The translations under genes were made by a program, and so were the position numbers. 64,000 nucleotides of DNA from Virgibacillus necropolis (GTDB taxonomy: Bacteria; Bacillota; Bacilli; Bacillales; Amphibacillaceae), in the NCBI RefSeq assembly GCF_002224365.1, contig NZ_CP022437.1:3844001-3908000 (forward strand), given 5' to 3'. This document shows positions 9,640-18,639 of the stretch, piece by piece (the stretch's first letter is position 1; each line of letters starts with the position of its first letter). The notes under the pieces are model-generated. The model had not been told where the DNA came from, did no database searches, and worked only from the letters and a program-made list of their open reading frames with translations.

Positions 9640-10121
9640 CAATCCTTCCACTGCGCTCAAGGCTTAAAATGTAAAGAAATACTCTCTCCCCCATAAAGAT
9701 TGCTAGATAAATGGATAAGCAGATACACTACAATGGCACGGTGAAGACAGTGATGCAACCCTATGCTGCACGTATTTTATGGTGTGCTGATTGCACAATT
9801 AAGTGTTTCACTTGAGCTCCTAATACCTGTATAAACAATTCTTGTGTAATGTGTGACAAACAGTCAATGTCTACTTTTTTCTATAAACTAGTTGCGTGTG
9901 TCTATGCTAAAGATTGTTAAACCTAATTACTGTAGAATTTAAGTCCACAAAAAACTGCAATAGTTGGTACAGCGAATAGGCAGGAATTACAGGGTATCAA
10001 ACCAAACGGCTTCCAACTTTCGAAGACAATTTATGCAATCTTTTATATTAGTTAAAATCACTATTTTGTGGACACAGGTTTGTACGGAATCTACTGAAAT
10101 GTAATTGCATTAAATAAATTG
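9640..10121. other. gene-free gap between tctC and tctB
   Basis: About 480 bp without a convincing gene. A plus-strand frame from an ATG near 9713 gives only 34 codons of unknown origin. A 131-bp segment is bounded by the inverted repeats GTCCACAAAA (9943-9952) and TTTTGTGGAC (10064-10073), which may be a small non-autonomous insertion or an operon-internal hairpin. Confidence 0.4.
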
Positions 10122-11108
10122 CTAATCAAGTAATCCTGCCTTTTCCACCACTGTTTTACTTGACTCAAAGGTATCTGTAATGACTTTTTGAAAGTCATTA
10201 GGGTTACCATATTTAGGTATAATACCTAGTTTTTCAAACTTCTCAGTTAACTCTGGATCCTCAATTGTCTTTTTAAAGGCCTCATCCAATATATCAACAA
10301 TATCTTCAGGTAAATCTTTCGGGCCTATAAAACCAGCAAATACATCAACAGCAACATCTATTCCCTTATCCGTTAAAAAAGGTACGTCCTCAAAACCTTT
10401 CATCTTGGTTTCCCCAACATTAGCTAAAACCCGTAGTTCTCCCGACTTCACATGAGATTTTACATCCGTTGGTTGAATGATAGCTCCATCAATATGACCT
10501 CCTAATAGTGCAGTAACTGTTGGTGCAGCTCCTTCATATGGTACATTAGTAGTTTTAATACCTGCCGCTATGTTTAGTGCTTCCATTGCAACATGGGATG
10601 GAATTCCAGTACCAGCAGTTCCATACTTAAATTCATTAGGATTCTCTTTAGCATATTTGAGCCATTCATCAAAAGTTTCCCATGGTGAATCTGCATTTAC
10701 AACAAATAATTGCGGTACTGTATTAACCATTGTTATAGATTGAAAACTATCTTTTGAATAAGAAGTGTTTCCATATAAAGGTTGATATGAAATAGATCCT
10801 GCACTAGCCAGTGCAATTGTATAACCATCGGGTTTAGCACTTAGAAGTTCTGTAAGTCCAACCGCTCCGCCACCGCCCGGTTTGTTGGAAATCACTAATG
10901 TCTGTCCGTTTGGCAAATATTTTTGTGCTACAGAGGCTATTGTTCGTGCCGCTACATCTGTACTTCCACCAGCAGCAAATGGCACAATAACCTCTATTGG
11001 TTTAGTTGGATAGTCGCTAGCTTTACCTTTTTCTGAACCACTTGAAAAATTAGAGCATGCCCCTAATACTAATGTCAATAATACAATAATCGTTATTTTC
11101 TTATACAC
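10122..11108 (-). CDS. tctC: tripartite tricarboxylate transporter substrate-binding lipoprotein TctC
   Basis: A 328-residue extracytoplasmic solute receptor of the Bug/TctC family. It has a lipoprotein signal peptide with lipobox 'LVLGACS' (Cys near 18), a family opening of 'PIEVIVPFAAGGSTDVAAR', and later 'PDGYTIALASAG' and 'GTAGTGIPSH'. It is anchored outside the membrane and hands an anionic ligand to TctA/TctB. The start is GTG with AAGGGAG upstream. It lies just downstream of lacI, with the LacI operators in front of that gene, and is therefore probably induced by the transported compound. Confidence 0.92.
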   Translation of the reverse strand: MYKKITIIVLLTLVLGACSNFSSGSEKGKASDYPTKPIEVIVPFAAGGSTDVAARTIASVAQKYLPNGQTLVISNKPGGGGAVGLTELLSAKPDGYTIALASAGSISYQPLYGNTSYSKDSFQSITMVNTVPQLFVVNADSPWETFDEWLKYAKENPNEFKYGTAGTGIPSHVAMEALNIAAGIKTTNVPYEGAAPTVTALLGGHIDGAIIQPTDVKSHVKSGELRVLANVGETKMKGFEDVPFLTDKGIDVAVDVFAGFIGPKDLPEDIVDILDEAFKKTIEDPELTEKFEKLGIIPKYGNPNDFQKVITDTFESSKTVVEKAGLLD

Positions 11109-11227
11109 AGTTACACTCTCCCTTATACATTATATTTAAAGCGCCTTCATAACTGTTTATTTTAAGATTACAAGTTAAGTAAGGTTATACATTTTACGTC
11201 TGGAATCTTCGACTTTTATGGTTGAAT

Positions 11228-12220
11228 CTAATTCTTCACCGAAGTGGTGCGACGAATTATTACTTCAGGGTTTGGAATAATTTGTCTTCTAGTTATATTC
11301 TTATTAGTCATCACTTCAATTAAAATTTCCATTGCTAACTCCTCCATCTTAAATCCAGGATTGCCTACACTTGTTAGCTGAATCGCATAATGTGAGGATA
11401 TACTATTATTATCAATACCCGCTATGCTTATATCATCGGGAATATTAAGTCCCATTGACAAAATTGCATTCATACCAACAAGAGCCATCGCATCAGTCGC
11501 GTAAACTATAGCGCTTGGTGGATTAGAATAATTTATTAGCTTCAAAGTTTTCTTTTCAACTTCACTTGTTGACGCGTCTGTAATACATTGAAGTGAAGAA
11601 TCAATTTCAATATTACCTTTTTTCAAAGCTTGTTCAAATCCTTGCTTTCGTTCAAGAAAAGTTGAAATATTTAATTCACCGGAAATATAAGCAATTCTGT
11701 TATGATTCAACCCTATTAAATGCTTTGTTATTAGCTCACCCGCTAATTTATTATTAGATACAACATAATTCCCCCCCCTCCTTGGACGACGGTTAAAAAA
11801 CATATATGGTATCCCAGAATTTTCAATTTCCTCTAAAAGCGGATCATCTAACATAATAGAAGACATTAATATTCCATCGACTTTAGCACCCACTACAGAA
11901 TTATAAATTTCTTTAGCATTATTCCCATTGTCAAAATACACCATAGTTTTATATCCGTATTTACTTGCTAGATTGACAATCGAGTCTGTAGTTTCGACAA
12001 AAAAGGCATTGTGCAACTCCCCTGATATTAACGCAATTGTTTTCGTTCTATTAGTTATTAAACTTCTAGCAATCAAATTAGGTTGATAGTTCAGTTGTTC
12101 CATAGTTTTTAATATCTTTTTTTTAGTTTTACTATTTACTTTATCAGGACTGTTCATCACTCTTGATACAGTAGCTTGTGAAAAGCCAGATAATTTAGCA
12201 ACATCTTTAGAAGAAACCAA
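11228..12220 (-). CDS. LacI-family transcriptional regulator
   Basis: About 330 residues. An N-terminal LacI helix-turn-helix ('SSKDVAKLSGFSQATVSRVM') is followed by the hinge 'YQPNLIARSLITNRT' and a periplasmic-binding-protein-like effector domain. The frame is open to 12274, but the TTG at 12220 is chosen: AGGAGA lies 8 nt upstream, and the protein then begins right before the helix-turn-helix. This also keeps the palindrome at 12260-12273 outside the gene as an operator. It probably represses its own operon (lacI-tctCBA) and adh - sulfatase - gabD through matching palindromes. The inducer is unknown. Confidence 0.88.
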   Translation of the reverse strand: MVSSKDVAKLSGFSQATVSRVMNSPDKVNSKTKKKILKTMEQLNYQPNLIARSLITNRTKTIALISGELHNAFFVETTDSIVNLASKYGYKTMVYFDNGNNAKEIYNSVVGAKVDGILMSSIMLDDPLLEEIENSGIPYMFFNRRPRRGGNYVVSNNKLAGELITKHLIGLNHNRIAYISGELNISTFLERKQGFEQALKKGNIEIDSSLQCITDASTSEVEKKTLKLINYSNPPSAIVYATDAMALVGMNAILSMGLNIPDDISIAGIDNNSISSHYAIQLTSVGNPGFKMEELAMEILIEVMTNKNITRRQIIPNPEVIIRRTTSVKN

Positions 12221-12259
12221 ATCAACACTTCTCCTTTCTATAAGTTTGTAGAGTGAATT

Positions 12260-12273
12260 TGTATACGTATACA
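12260..12273. promoter_or_regulatory. LacI-type operator, proximal
   Basis: TGTATACGTATACA, a perfect palindrome about 40 bp upstream of the chosen TTG start of lacI. It shares the ATACGTAT core with the sites at 7369 and 12408, consistent with autoregulation. Confidence 0.6.
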
Positions 12274-12407
12274 TTTAATGGAGTGATGATTTTTACATTA
12301 TAAAAGTTAGATTAGTACCTTTTGTTCCAAGTATATTAATCTTAATTTGAATACGGTATACAATGCAGCTTTTTCGTAAAGAATTTATACCTTTTGGAAT
12401 CGATACT

Positions 12408-12423
12408 ATGAATACGTATTCAT
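12408..12423. promoter_or_regulatory. LacI-type operator, distal
   Basis: ATGAATACGTATTCAT, a perfect 16-bp palindrome about 145 bp upstream of the proximal site. The spacing would allow DNA looping between two bound dimers. Confidence 0.6.
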
Positions 12424-12454
12424 TTGACAGAATAATGATTTGATTAAATATACT

Positions 12455-12706
12455 CTAACATCTATATTTAAATTTGTAAAGAATTTTGAAGAATTTATAC
12501 AATTTTTTACTTCCTAAATTTCTAATAAATACAGAATTGTTCGACTGCCTAATCCGGTAAAATTTCCACATGCCATCAGGCAATTGGTTTTCCAAGTATA
12601 ATCTATTGTTGAAATACATTATCATTCCAATAATAACCAATATTACAGATAGCATCTGCAATACGACCTTCCCTGAGACTGTTATCTCATACCTATAATC
12701 ATTTTC
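12455..12706 (-). pseudogene. remnant of a second TauE/SafE-type exporter
   Basis: The frame contains 'SGKVVLQMLSVILVIIGMIM', closely like the last helix of the intact neighbour at 12915-13763 ('SGKMIIQMLSILLIGVGIKL'). The upstream part of a transporter is missing, and the tail past the helix is unrelated and Lys/Tyr-rich. It looks like the 3' end of a duplicated or recombined exporter gene. The longer frame up to 12835 runs through an unrelated plus-strand gene fragment. Confidence 0.5.
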
Positions 12707-12717
12707 TGTAACCTTAG

Positions 12718-12912
12718 AAAGAAGACCCTCGGACAATTGGTCACCTGTTTTACATGTGTTGCGATGAGGTGGAAGATCTTCAATTTTCCGAGGCGATCTT
12801 GATGATTCTAGAATGTTTGGGCGAGGTACTGTCAAAAGAACACATCCTTACCGATGATCAAATCCAACCTTTTTTGGATCGATTTTTTGACAATCTACCG
12901 GATGTTCGTTAG
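12718..12912 (+). pseudogene. 3' fragment of an unknown plus-strand gene
   Basis: An open frame starting right after a TAG (12715) and ending with TAG at 12910 reads as a plausible acidic helical protein end ('DEVEDLQFSEAILMILECLG'). It has no proper start or ribosome binding site and abuts the exporter remnant and the intact exporter gene. It is not recognised, and is probably debris of a rearrangement. Confidence 0.35.
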
Positions 12913-12914
12913 GT

Positions 12915-13763
12915 TTAATTGAAAAATAGTTTTATACCAACACCTATAAGAAGAATGGAAAGCATCTGAATAATCATCTTTCCTGATATTCTATTTGATA
13001 GATAAACACCTATCTGGGCACCTGTTATAACCCCTAGTCCACCCCACAAGACCGCGGTCCAATATATGTTGCCTTGAAATAGGTATATGACCACGCCAAC
13101 TAAGGAATAAAGACAAAGTGCAAAAATTGATGTCGCAGTTGCATATCTTGGTATCACACGAAAAAGATAAACAAGTATTGGTACCATTAACCATCCTCCA
13201 CCAATACCGAAGAAACTAGATACTGTTCCTAATAAAACACCTGTAAATAATATTAGTATTTTTGTTTTTATCTCTTTTTTTTCTTCATGGGAGGGATTTT
13301 TTGTATCTTTTGCCTGATCCCCATTCAATGAAACGGAATCTTTTCCCCTTGTTGCAATATCATCCATGGATACCGCTGTTTCTGCTTTTGATTTTGGTTC
13401 TTTTTTCAGCAGTAAAAAAACTCCTAAAGCAACCAACAATGTAGCAAAAATCCAATAAAATGATTGAGAAGGGATAATCTTTGCAAGCAACACTCCGAGA
13501 AAAGTTCCAGGAACTGCTCCTATTGAAAGGGTGAATCCCAAATGATAATCAATCCGTTTTTGCCTTACATAACCAACTACCCCGGATAATGCATTTAATA
13601 GCACAACAGTTAGACCAGTACCTGCAGCAACTTGCGGGGATAGATTAAATAATATCAATAATGCAGGAACAAAAATAAATCCCCCTCCAGCTCCCACTAT
13701 GATCCCGTAAGCGCCTGAAAAAAATCCAATAAAGAGAAGTAAAATCCCCATTGTGATTTCCAT
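12915..13763 (-). CDS. TSUP (TauE/SafE) family anion exporter
   Basis: About 282 residues with eight membrane segments in two related halves separated by a charged cytoplasmic loop (about 130-165). The signature 'GIIVGAGGGFIFVPALLI' is in the N-half and 'SSFFGIGGGWLMVPILVYLF' in the C-half. TSUP proteins move sulfite, sulfate, sulfoacetate or related anions. The ATG at 13763 has GGAGGAGG at the right distance; the longer frame to 13796 would overlap it. In a cluster with two alkyl sulfatases, export of released sulfate or sulfite is a reasonable guess. It follows a LysR gene on the same strand. Confidence 0.87.
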   Translation of the reverse strand: MEITMGILLLFIGFFSGAYGIIVGAGGGFIFVPALLILFNLSPQVAAGTGLTVVLLNALSGVVGYVRQKRIDYHLGFTLSIGAVPGTFLGVLLAKIIPSQSFYWIFATLLVALGVFLLLKKEPKSKAETAVSMDDIATRGKDSVSLNGDQAKDTKNPSHEEKKEIKTKILILFTGVLLGTVSSFFGIGGGWLMVPILVYLFRVIPRYATATSIFALCLYSLVGVVIYLFQGNIYWTAVLWGGLGVITGAQIGVYLSNRISGKMIIQMLSILLIGVGIKLFFN

Positions 13764-13876
13764 TTTGTACACCTCCTCCAACCATGTTATGTGCATTCTT
13801 TAAAACCATAGCACATGTGTTAAAGAAGGGAAAATAGCAAATATATATAGGGTATAACAAAAATGTATACGATTGA

Positions 13877-14764
13877 TTAGACGTTATCTCTAATAAACTT
13901 TACCAGCTTGTCTACACCAATTCTACGAAAGCGGTATGGTTTTCTTACTAACCAAAGGTCTCTTTTTAAATTAATTCCAGTGATTTCTACTTTCTTTAAT
14001 GTGCCATACTCCAGTTCTCTAACAACAGTCATTTTGGATAATATGCTGATCCCAAGCCCAGCTTCAACAGCATTTTTAATCGCTTGTGTACTTCCTAATT
14101 CCATATAGCTTTCTATTTTGTTAAGCATTCCAGACGACTCAAGAGCACGTTCGATAATCATCCTTGTTCCAGAAGTTGGTTCTCTCCAAATCAGATGTTC
14201 ATTAGCTAATGCCCCTATACTTACTTCATTTTCATTTTTCCAAGGATGATCAGCAGAACACACTAAAATTAACTCATCGCCTGTAAATTTTTCAACATGC
14301 AACTTATCACTTTTCACAACCCCTTCAATTAACGCTAAATCAATTTCATTTTTCATTAATTTCTCTAAAATAGTTGGCGTATTCCCAATTTCTAATATTA
14401 ACTTAACTTCAGGAAACTCTTTTTTAAACTGTCCCAATAGTTTAGGTAATAAATATTCGCCAATCGTCAATGTGCCACCAATTCTTAAATTAATATGGTA
14501 ATCTCCCATTGATGCTTGAACATATTCCAAGGAGTGTTCGATACTTTCTAGGATAGTTTTCGCAAAAGGATAAAGGACTTTTCCTGCTTCGGTTGTTTTT
14601 AAAATACCCTCCGTTCTCTCAAAGAGCAAGGTTCCATATTTATCTTCTAGAAGGTGGATTTGTCTTGTAACTGCGGGTTGAGAAACATAACTCTTCCGTG
14701 CTGCTTGACTAATCGTACCCTCTTCCACCACTAAACAAAACATCTTTAAGCTTTCAATGTTCAT
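13877..14764 (-). CDS. LysR-family transcriptional regulator
   Basis: A 295-residue LysR-type regulator. The N-terminal winged helix-turn-helix is 'GTISQAARKSYVSQPAVTRQ' (about 16-35), and the C-terminal effector domain includes 'LRIGGTLTIGEYLLPKLLGQ' and 'AVEAGLGISIL'. It resembles the CysL/YwfK group, which responds to sulfur or small anions, but the effector is unknown. It lies upstream of the TSUP exporter on the same strand and may control it. Confidence 0.85.
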   Translation of the reverse strand: MNIESLKMFCLVVEEGTISQAARKSYVSQPAVTRQIHLLEDKYGTLLFERTEGILKTTEAGKVLYPFAKTILESIEHSLEYVQASMGDYHINLRIGGTLTIGEYLLPKLLGQFKKEFPEVKLILEIGNTPTILEKLMKNEIDLALIEGVVKSDKLHVEKFTGDELILVCSADHPWKNENEVSIGALANEHLIWREPTSGTRMIIERALESSGMLNKIESYMELGSTQAIKNAVEAGLGISILSKMTVVRELEYGTLKKVEITGINLKRDLWLVRKPYRFRRIGVDKLVKFIRDNV

Positions 14765-14862
14765 GTAACCACCTCAGTAAATTTTTCGTTTTTATAAACA
14801 GGGGTACCGCCAACAAAACGCGATTAGCGATGATTACTAAAAAAAATCAATTACATTCTTAA

Positions 14863-14888
14863 AGAAAAAACCACCATTAACGGTGGCA
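14863..14888 (-). terminator. rho-independent terminator of the sulfatase-2 operon
   Basis: Stem CCACC-GTTAAT-GGTGG followed by six T when read on the minus strand. It ends the long minus-strand operon whose last intact gene is the sulfatase at 15226. Confidence 0.75.
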
Positions 14889-14960
14889 TTATTTAGTCCG
14901 CTCCCTAACTTGTCTAAAATTACATTTTATTGATAAAATCTGCAAAATCATTGTGGTAGA

Positions 14961-15215
14961 TTAATGAACTTTTATAGCATAAATAGAAATACCTACTTCC
15001 CGGTGAACATCCATAACACTTTTATGTTGATGTAATAATTGTACCACTCTGTCATAGATCACTTTATCTTTTCCTGTAGCTTCGGCATGATATTTCTTCT
15101 TACCACCTCGGAACTTCCCTTGTTGCTTTGCAATTGCAATTCCTTCTTTTTGAGCTGTTCTAATGCGCTCCCTTTCCTCGTCTACCAACCAGAATAAAAG
15201 TCGCTCTCTATACTT
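14961..15215 (-). pseudogene. C-terminal fragment of a serine resolvase/invertase
   Basis: The frame reads 'DEERERIRTAQKEGIAIAKQ', then 'GKFRGGKKKY', and ends in a degenerate helix-turn-helix. This is the end of the catalytic domain and the DNA-binding tail of a Tn3/Tn552-type resolvase. The catalytic Ser and the first about 110 residues are absent. It begins right after the sulfatase stop codon, and the open frame there extends out of frame into the sulfatase. It marks a past transposon event at the operon end. Confidence 0.6.
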
Positions 15216-15225
15216 CCTCCTCAAA

Positions 15226-16902
15226 TCATGCATTGAACAGTGAATTAAATTCCTTGAACAATTCCAAATCACCATCAATTTTCAAATTCCCTTCATCAAT
15301 TGCTTCTACCGGATCAACTGTCCCTAGGGAAATCTTTTTCCACAAATCAACCTGCAAATGTACAACTAGATCAGGATCCTGAGAATAACCTCTACGAACT
15401 TCCGCAATTCCTCGACGGACGATGACCATATACGATTCTTCCGCATCTGTGATTTGAAAACCGACTGCAATCCATTTGTCAACACTGGCAAGAGGATCTA
15501 GGCGAACAGACATGTTTTTGAAGAACGTTTCCAACGGCATTGCCAATGCATTTGCAAGCTTCACTTTGAGTGGAATTGGTCTAATAGGAAGTTCACCCGC
15601 TAATTCTAATGCCTGGGTAAAGTAATACGATCTGCCCGTTGAGCTATGAGACGACTCCCCTAACTTGTATAACGCTTCCACTTTTAATTCCAAAGCGCTA
15701 ATATTTTCCGGTGAAACCGCCAATAACATATCTGAAATTTCAGCTGCCCACTGGTACTCTCCCGTTTCTATCGCCTTCTTCCCCTTTTCAAGTAACCGGT
15801 CACTTCCACCCGATAAGTCAATAATTTTTTGTCCACGAACTTTTGGAGAAAGTGAGCCCAAATTGGTAGCATTTCCATCAAACCAACCTAAGTATCCTTC
15901 ATAAATCGCTCTAATCGACCATGACACTTGCCCATATAATTGTAAGATCTCAGGGTAGTCATCAAAATGCGGCGGAAGTTTAATTTCTTCTACTAGTTCA
16001 TCAGGAGTTTTTCCCTGGTTTGCCCCTCTCACAACAGCATCGTGAACATACTGGATCACATCTCGATACATCGTTAATAATTCGTCAATTCTTTCTGATC
16101 CACGGATTGGTTCCGAATGGCACGGTACCATATATTCGGCATTGAGGTCGCGCATCTTATCCAGCGATTGAATCCATTGATGCACAGGTCGTGGCGCCGT
16201 ACCTCGGATAGCATATAGATTCGGAAATGACGGATAATAGTTATCGGCACTTATTAATACTTTTTTATCAGGTAACCAAATAAAAATTTGATCTTCCGTC
16301 TCACCAGGTGCATGAAAAAGATTAAATCTGCTTCCACCAATTTTTAATTCCATTGAATCTTCGAATGTTTTCGTAGGGGCTACTAAGATAGGTTTACCCC
16401 TGTCGATACTAAGGGTGGGTCCTAGACCGGCACAAGGAACGTATCCTTCAGGAAGACGTGTGCCAAACTGTCTTCTTCCACGAAGACCAAGTATGTCTTG
16501 TAACTGACTAAATTGCATATCGAAGAACTCTTTTGTCTTTTGGTTCGCGTAAACCTCTGTTTCTTCATTTAAAAAAGCTGAAGTCCCCATGACATGATCG
16601 GTATGACCATGAGTGTAAATCACAGCAATGGTTGGTAGAGGGGAAATCTTATCAAACTCCTCTCTTATTTCCTTGGCAGCTTGTAGGCTCTCAGTCGTAT
16701 CAACAATAACATTCCCCTCTTCTGTAGCAATCAAGATACAATTCCCCATCGCATAACCGATGGCGGAATACACTCCATCAGTTACTTTTTCGATTCTTTT
16801 ATTAAATCGCTTCGCATGATTTAATAAGTACTCCGATGGAGAGGGCTGTTCATTAAATATTCTTTTTACGTCGCCCGTTTGTTGAAGATCTGATCTCGTC
16901 AT
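15226..16902 (-). CDS. second alkyl sulfatase-like metallo-beta-lactamase-fold hydrolase
   Basis: A 558-residue protein of the same domain order as the sulfatase at 4064 but distant in sequence. The zinc hydrolase domain has 'YTHGHTDHVMGT' (HxHxDH ligands). The dimerisation domain has 'VPCHSEPIRG' and 'SIRAIYEGYLGWFDGNATNL', and a C-terminal SCP2-like domain follows. It is about 75 residues shorter at the N-terminus than SdsA1-type enzymes. It probably cleaves an alkyl sulfate ester of different chain length or branching. It is the last intact gene of the operon that starts at the sigma-54 promoter near 25590, so it is co-expressed with beta-oxidation genes. Confidence 0.85.
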   Translation of the reverse strand: MTRSDLQQTGDVKRIFNEQPSPSEYLLNHAKRFNKRIEKVTDGVYSAIGYAMGNCILIATEEGNVIVDTTESLQAAKEIREEFDKISPLPTIAVIYTHGHTDHVMGTSAFLNEETEVYANQKTKEFFDMQFSQLQDILGLRGRRQFGTRLPEGYVPCAGLGPTLSIDRGKPILVAPTKTFEDSMELKIGGSRFNLFHAPGETEDQIFIWLPDKKVLISADNYYPSFPNLYAIRGTAPRPVHQWIQSLDKMRDLNAEYMVPCHSEPIRGSERIDELLTMYRDVIQYVHDAVVRGANQGKTPDELVEEIKLPPHFDDYPEILQLYGQVSWSIRAIYEGYLGWFDGNATNLGSLSPKVRGQKIIDLSGGSDRLLEKGKKAIETGEYQWAAEISDMLLAVSPENISALELKVEALYKLGESSHSSTGRSYYFTQALELAGELPIRPIPLKVKLANALAMPLETFFKNMSVRLDPLASVDKWIAVGFQITDAEESYMVIVRRGIAEVRRGYSQDPDLVVHLQVDLWKKISLGTVDPVEAIDEGNLKIDGDLELFKEFNSLFNA

Positions 16903-16952
16903 AGCTTCACCCTTCTTTCCTCTTTATGGTAAAGATTTTTTGGTAAAGAAAT

Positions 16953-17366
16953 TTATTCTTCCTCTTTCACATTTTCATATAACATATGGGCCTCAAGCTG
17001 TCCATGAATTAGCTCGGGGATTGGCTCTGATTCTTGTGTATGAAGATTTAAATTTACGTAAGTCGCAGTTCCTTTTGCACATAAGTTATTATTTTGATGC
17101 AACTCCTCATAAACTACAAAACTTCTATTTCCTATTTTCTTAATCCAAGTCAATATTTCTACTTCTTTCCCAAAATAAATTTGGCTGACATAATCAATGT
17201 TTAAATTTACAACGACCAGCTTCCAATTATCAAATGATAGATTTGGCATGAACATTTTAAAAATTTCATGCCGACCTGATTCAAACCAAACCGGAACCGT
17301 TGTATTGTTAATATGACCTAAAGCATCAGTTTCAGATACCCGTGGGTGAATTGTTGTTCTAAACAA
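16953..17366 (-). CDS. acyl-CoA thioesterase, 4HBT hot-dog family
   Basis: A 137-residue single hot-dog domain. 'RVSETDALGHINNTTVPVWF' carries the conserved Asp of 4-hydroxybenzoyl-CoA-type thioesterases (position about 13-17). It hydrolyses acyl-CoA to acid plus CoA and in catabolic operons often relieves CoA trapping. It lies between Fe-type alcohol dehydrogenase and sulfatase genes with gaps of about 50 bp on the same strand. Confidence 0.85.
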   Translation of the reverse strand: MFRTTIHPRVSETDALGHINNTTVPVWFESGRHEIFKMFMPNLSFDNWKLVVVNLNIDYVSQIYFGKEVEILTWIKKIGNRSFVVYEELHQNNNLCAKGTATYVNLNLHTQESEPIPELIHGQLEAHMLYENVKEEE

Positions 17367-17414
17367 TGTTCACTCCCTCTTCCTTTAGTTATTTCACTTT
17401 CGTTACTAGAAAAT

Positions 17415-18602
17415 CTAAACAATTGTTTCAGAAAAGGCCTCTTCTTCCCCGTATGCTTCAGTGTAAATCCTCTCGATTTCTTTCACAGTTAACCAGCGAG
17501 GATTGTTATTTAATAACCTGTCTATTTTACTAGCTTCCTCGGCAAGAGCTGGAATATCAGTTGGCGTAACTCCTATATCTTTAAGACTTGCTGGAATACC
17601 TATGTCCTTGGACAGCGTCTCCATTGCTGTAACACAACGATCGGCAGCATCGCGCAAGGAAAGGCCTTCTACTTGTTCTCCTATAGCTTTCGCTACGTCT
17701 GAAAATTTTTCCAAATTACCCACGATATTGTATTTGATTACAAAAGGTAGCAATAGAGAATTAGCTACACCATGGGGTACTTTAAATTTACCACCGAGTG
17801 GATAAGCTAAAGCGTGAACTGCACCTACTCCCGCATTCCCTAATGATATCCCTGCAAGTAAACTCCCCATTGCCATGTCTTCTCTCGCCTGTACATCTTT
17901 ACCGTTATATACTGCTTGACGTAGGGAACGAGAGATTAGTCCAATTGCCTGAAGTGCAATACTGTCAGTGAGATTATTAGCCCCGATTGCTGTATAAGAT
18001 TCCACTGCATGCACTAATGCGTCCATACCTGTTGCTGCCGTGACTGATGGAGGGACAGTTAAAGTCAACTCTGCATCAATAATCGCGACAGAGGGGAGCA
18101 GAAATGGGCTAACAATCCCCTTTTTCACCATGTCGCTTGTATCTGTAAAGATAGCAATAGGGGTTACTTCTGAACCCGTACCAGCAGTCGTAGGGACTAG
18201 AATAACAGGTACACCAGGATTTTCTACTTTTTCAATTCCGACCATCTCACGAACATCGTCTTCGTTTGTCATCATTACTGAGAGTACCTTCGTTATATCA
18301 AGAGTACTACCGCCGCCGACACCAACAAAAGTATCGTATCCCTTTTCTTTAATTAATGCGGCTATCTCTTCCAGAATTTCAAAAGGTGGTTCCGGTACAA
18401 CATCGTCAATGATATGAACGTTTAGACCCATAGCTTCCAGAGAATCCACTACCTTCCAGATTAAACCCATTTCCCGGATGTCTTTATCGGTTATGATAAG
18501 AACTTTACTTCCCTTTAACTTTCTCGCTTCCATTCCAATTTGATTAATAGAACCTTTTCCAGTGATTAACGTATCTGCAGTGCGAAAATAAGATATACTC
18601 AT
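17415..18602 (-). CDS. iron-dependent alcohol dehydrogenase
   Basis: A 395-residue group III (Fe-type) alcohol dehydrogenase. 'GGGSTLDITK' binds NAD, and 'TTAGTGSEVTPIAIFTD' is the family signature. Metal ligands are expected in 'MDALVHAVESY' and in 'AVHALAYPLGG' and 'VPHGVANSLLLP'. It oxidises alcohols to aldehydes and would act on the alcohol released by the sulfatase two genes downstream. It is a second, unrelated alcohol dehydrogenase beside the zinc enzyme at 6119. Confidence 0.92.
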   Translation of the reverse strand: MSISYFRTADTLITGKGSINQIGMEARKLKGSKVLIITDKDIREMGLIWKVVDSLEAMGLNVHIIDDVVPEPPFEILEEIAALIKEKGYDTFVGVGGGSTLDITKVLSVMMTNEDDVREMVGIEKVENPGVPVILVPTTAGTGSEVTPIAIFTDTSDMVKKGIVSPFLLPSVAIIDAELTLTVPPSVTAATGMDALVHAVESYTAIGANNLTDSIALQAIGLISRSLRQAVYNGKDVQAREDMAMGSLLAGISLGNAGVGAVHALAYPLGGKFKVPHGVANSLLLPFVIKYNIVGNLEKFSDVAKAIGEQVEGLSLRDAADRCVTAMETLSKDIGIPASLKDIGVTPTDIPALAEEASKIDRLLNNNPRWLTVKEIERIYTEAYGEEEAFSETIV

Positions 18603-18639
18603 ACATTTCCCCCTCCCTTACACCATCCTGATGCATCAT

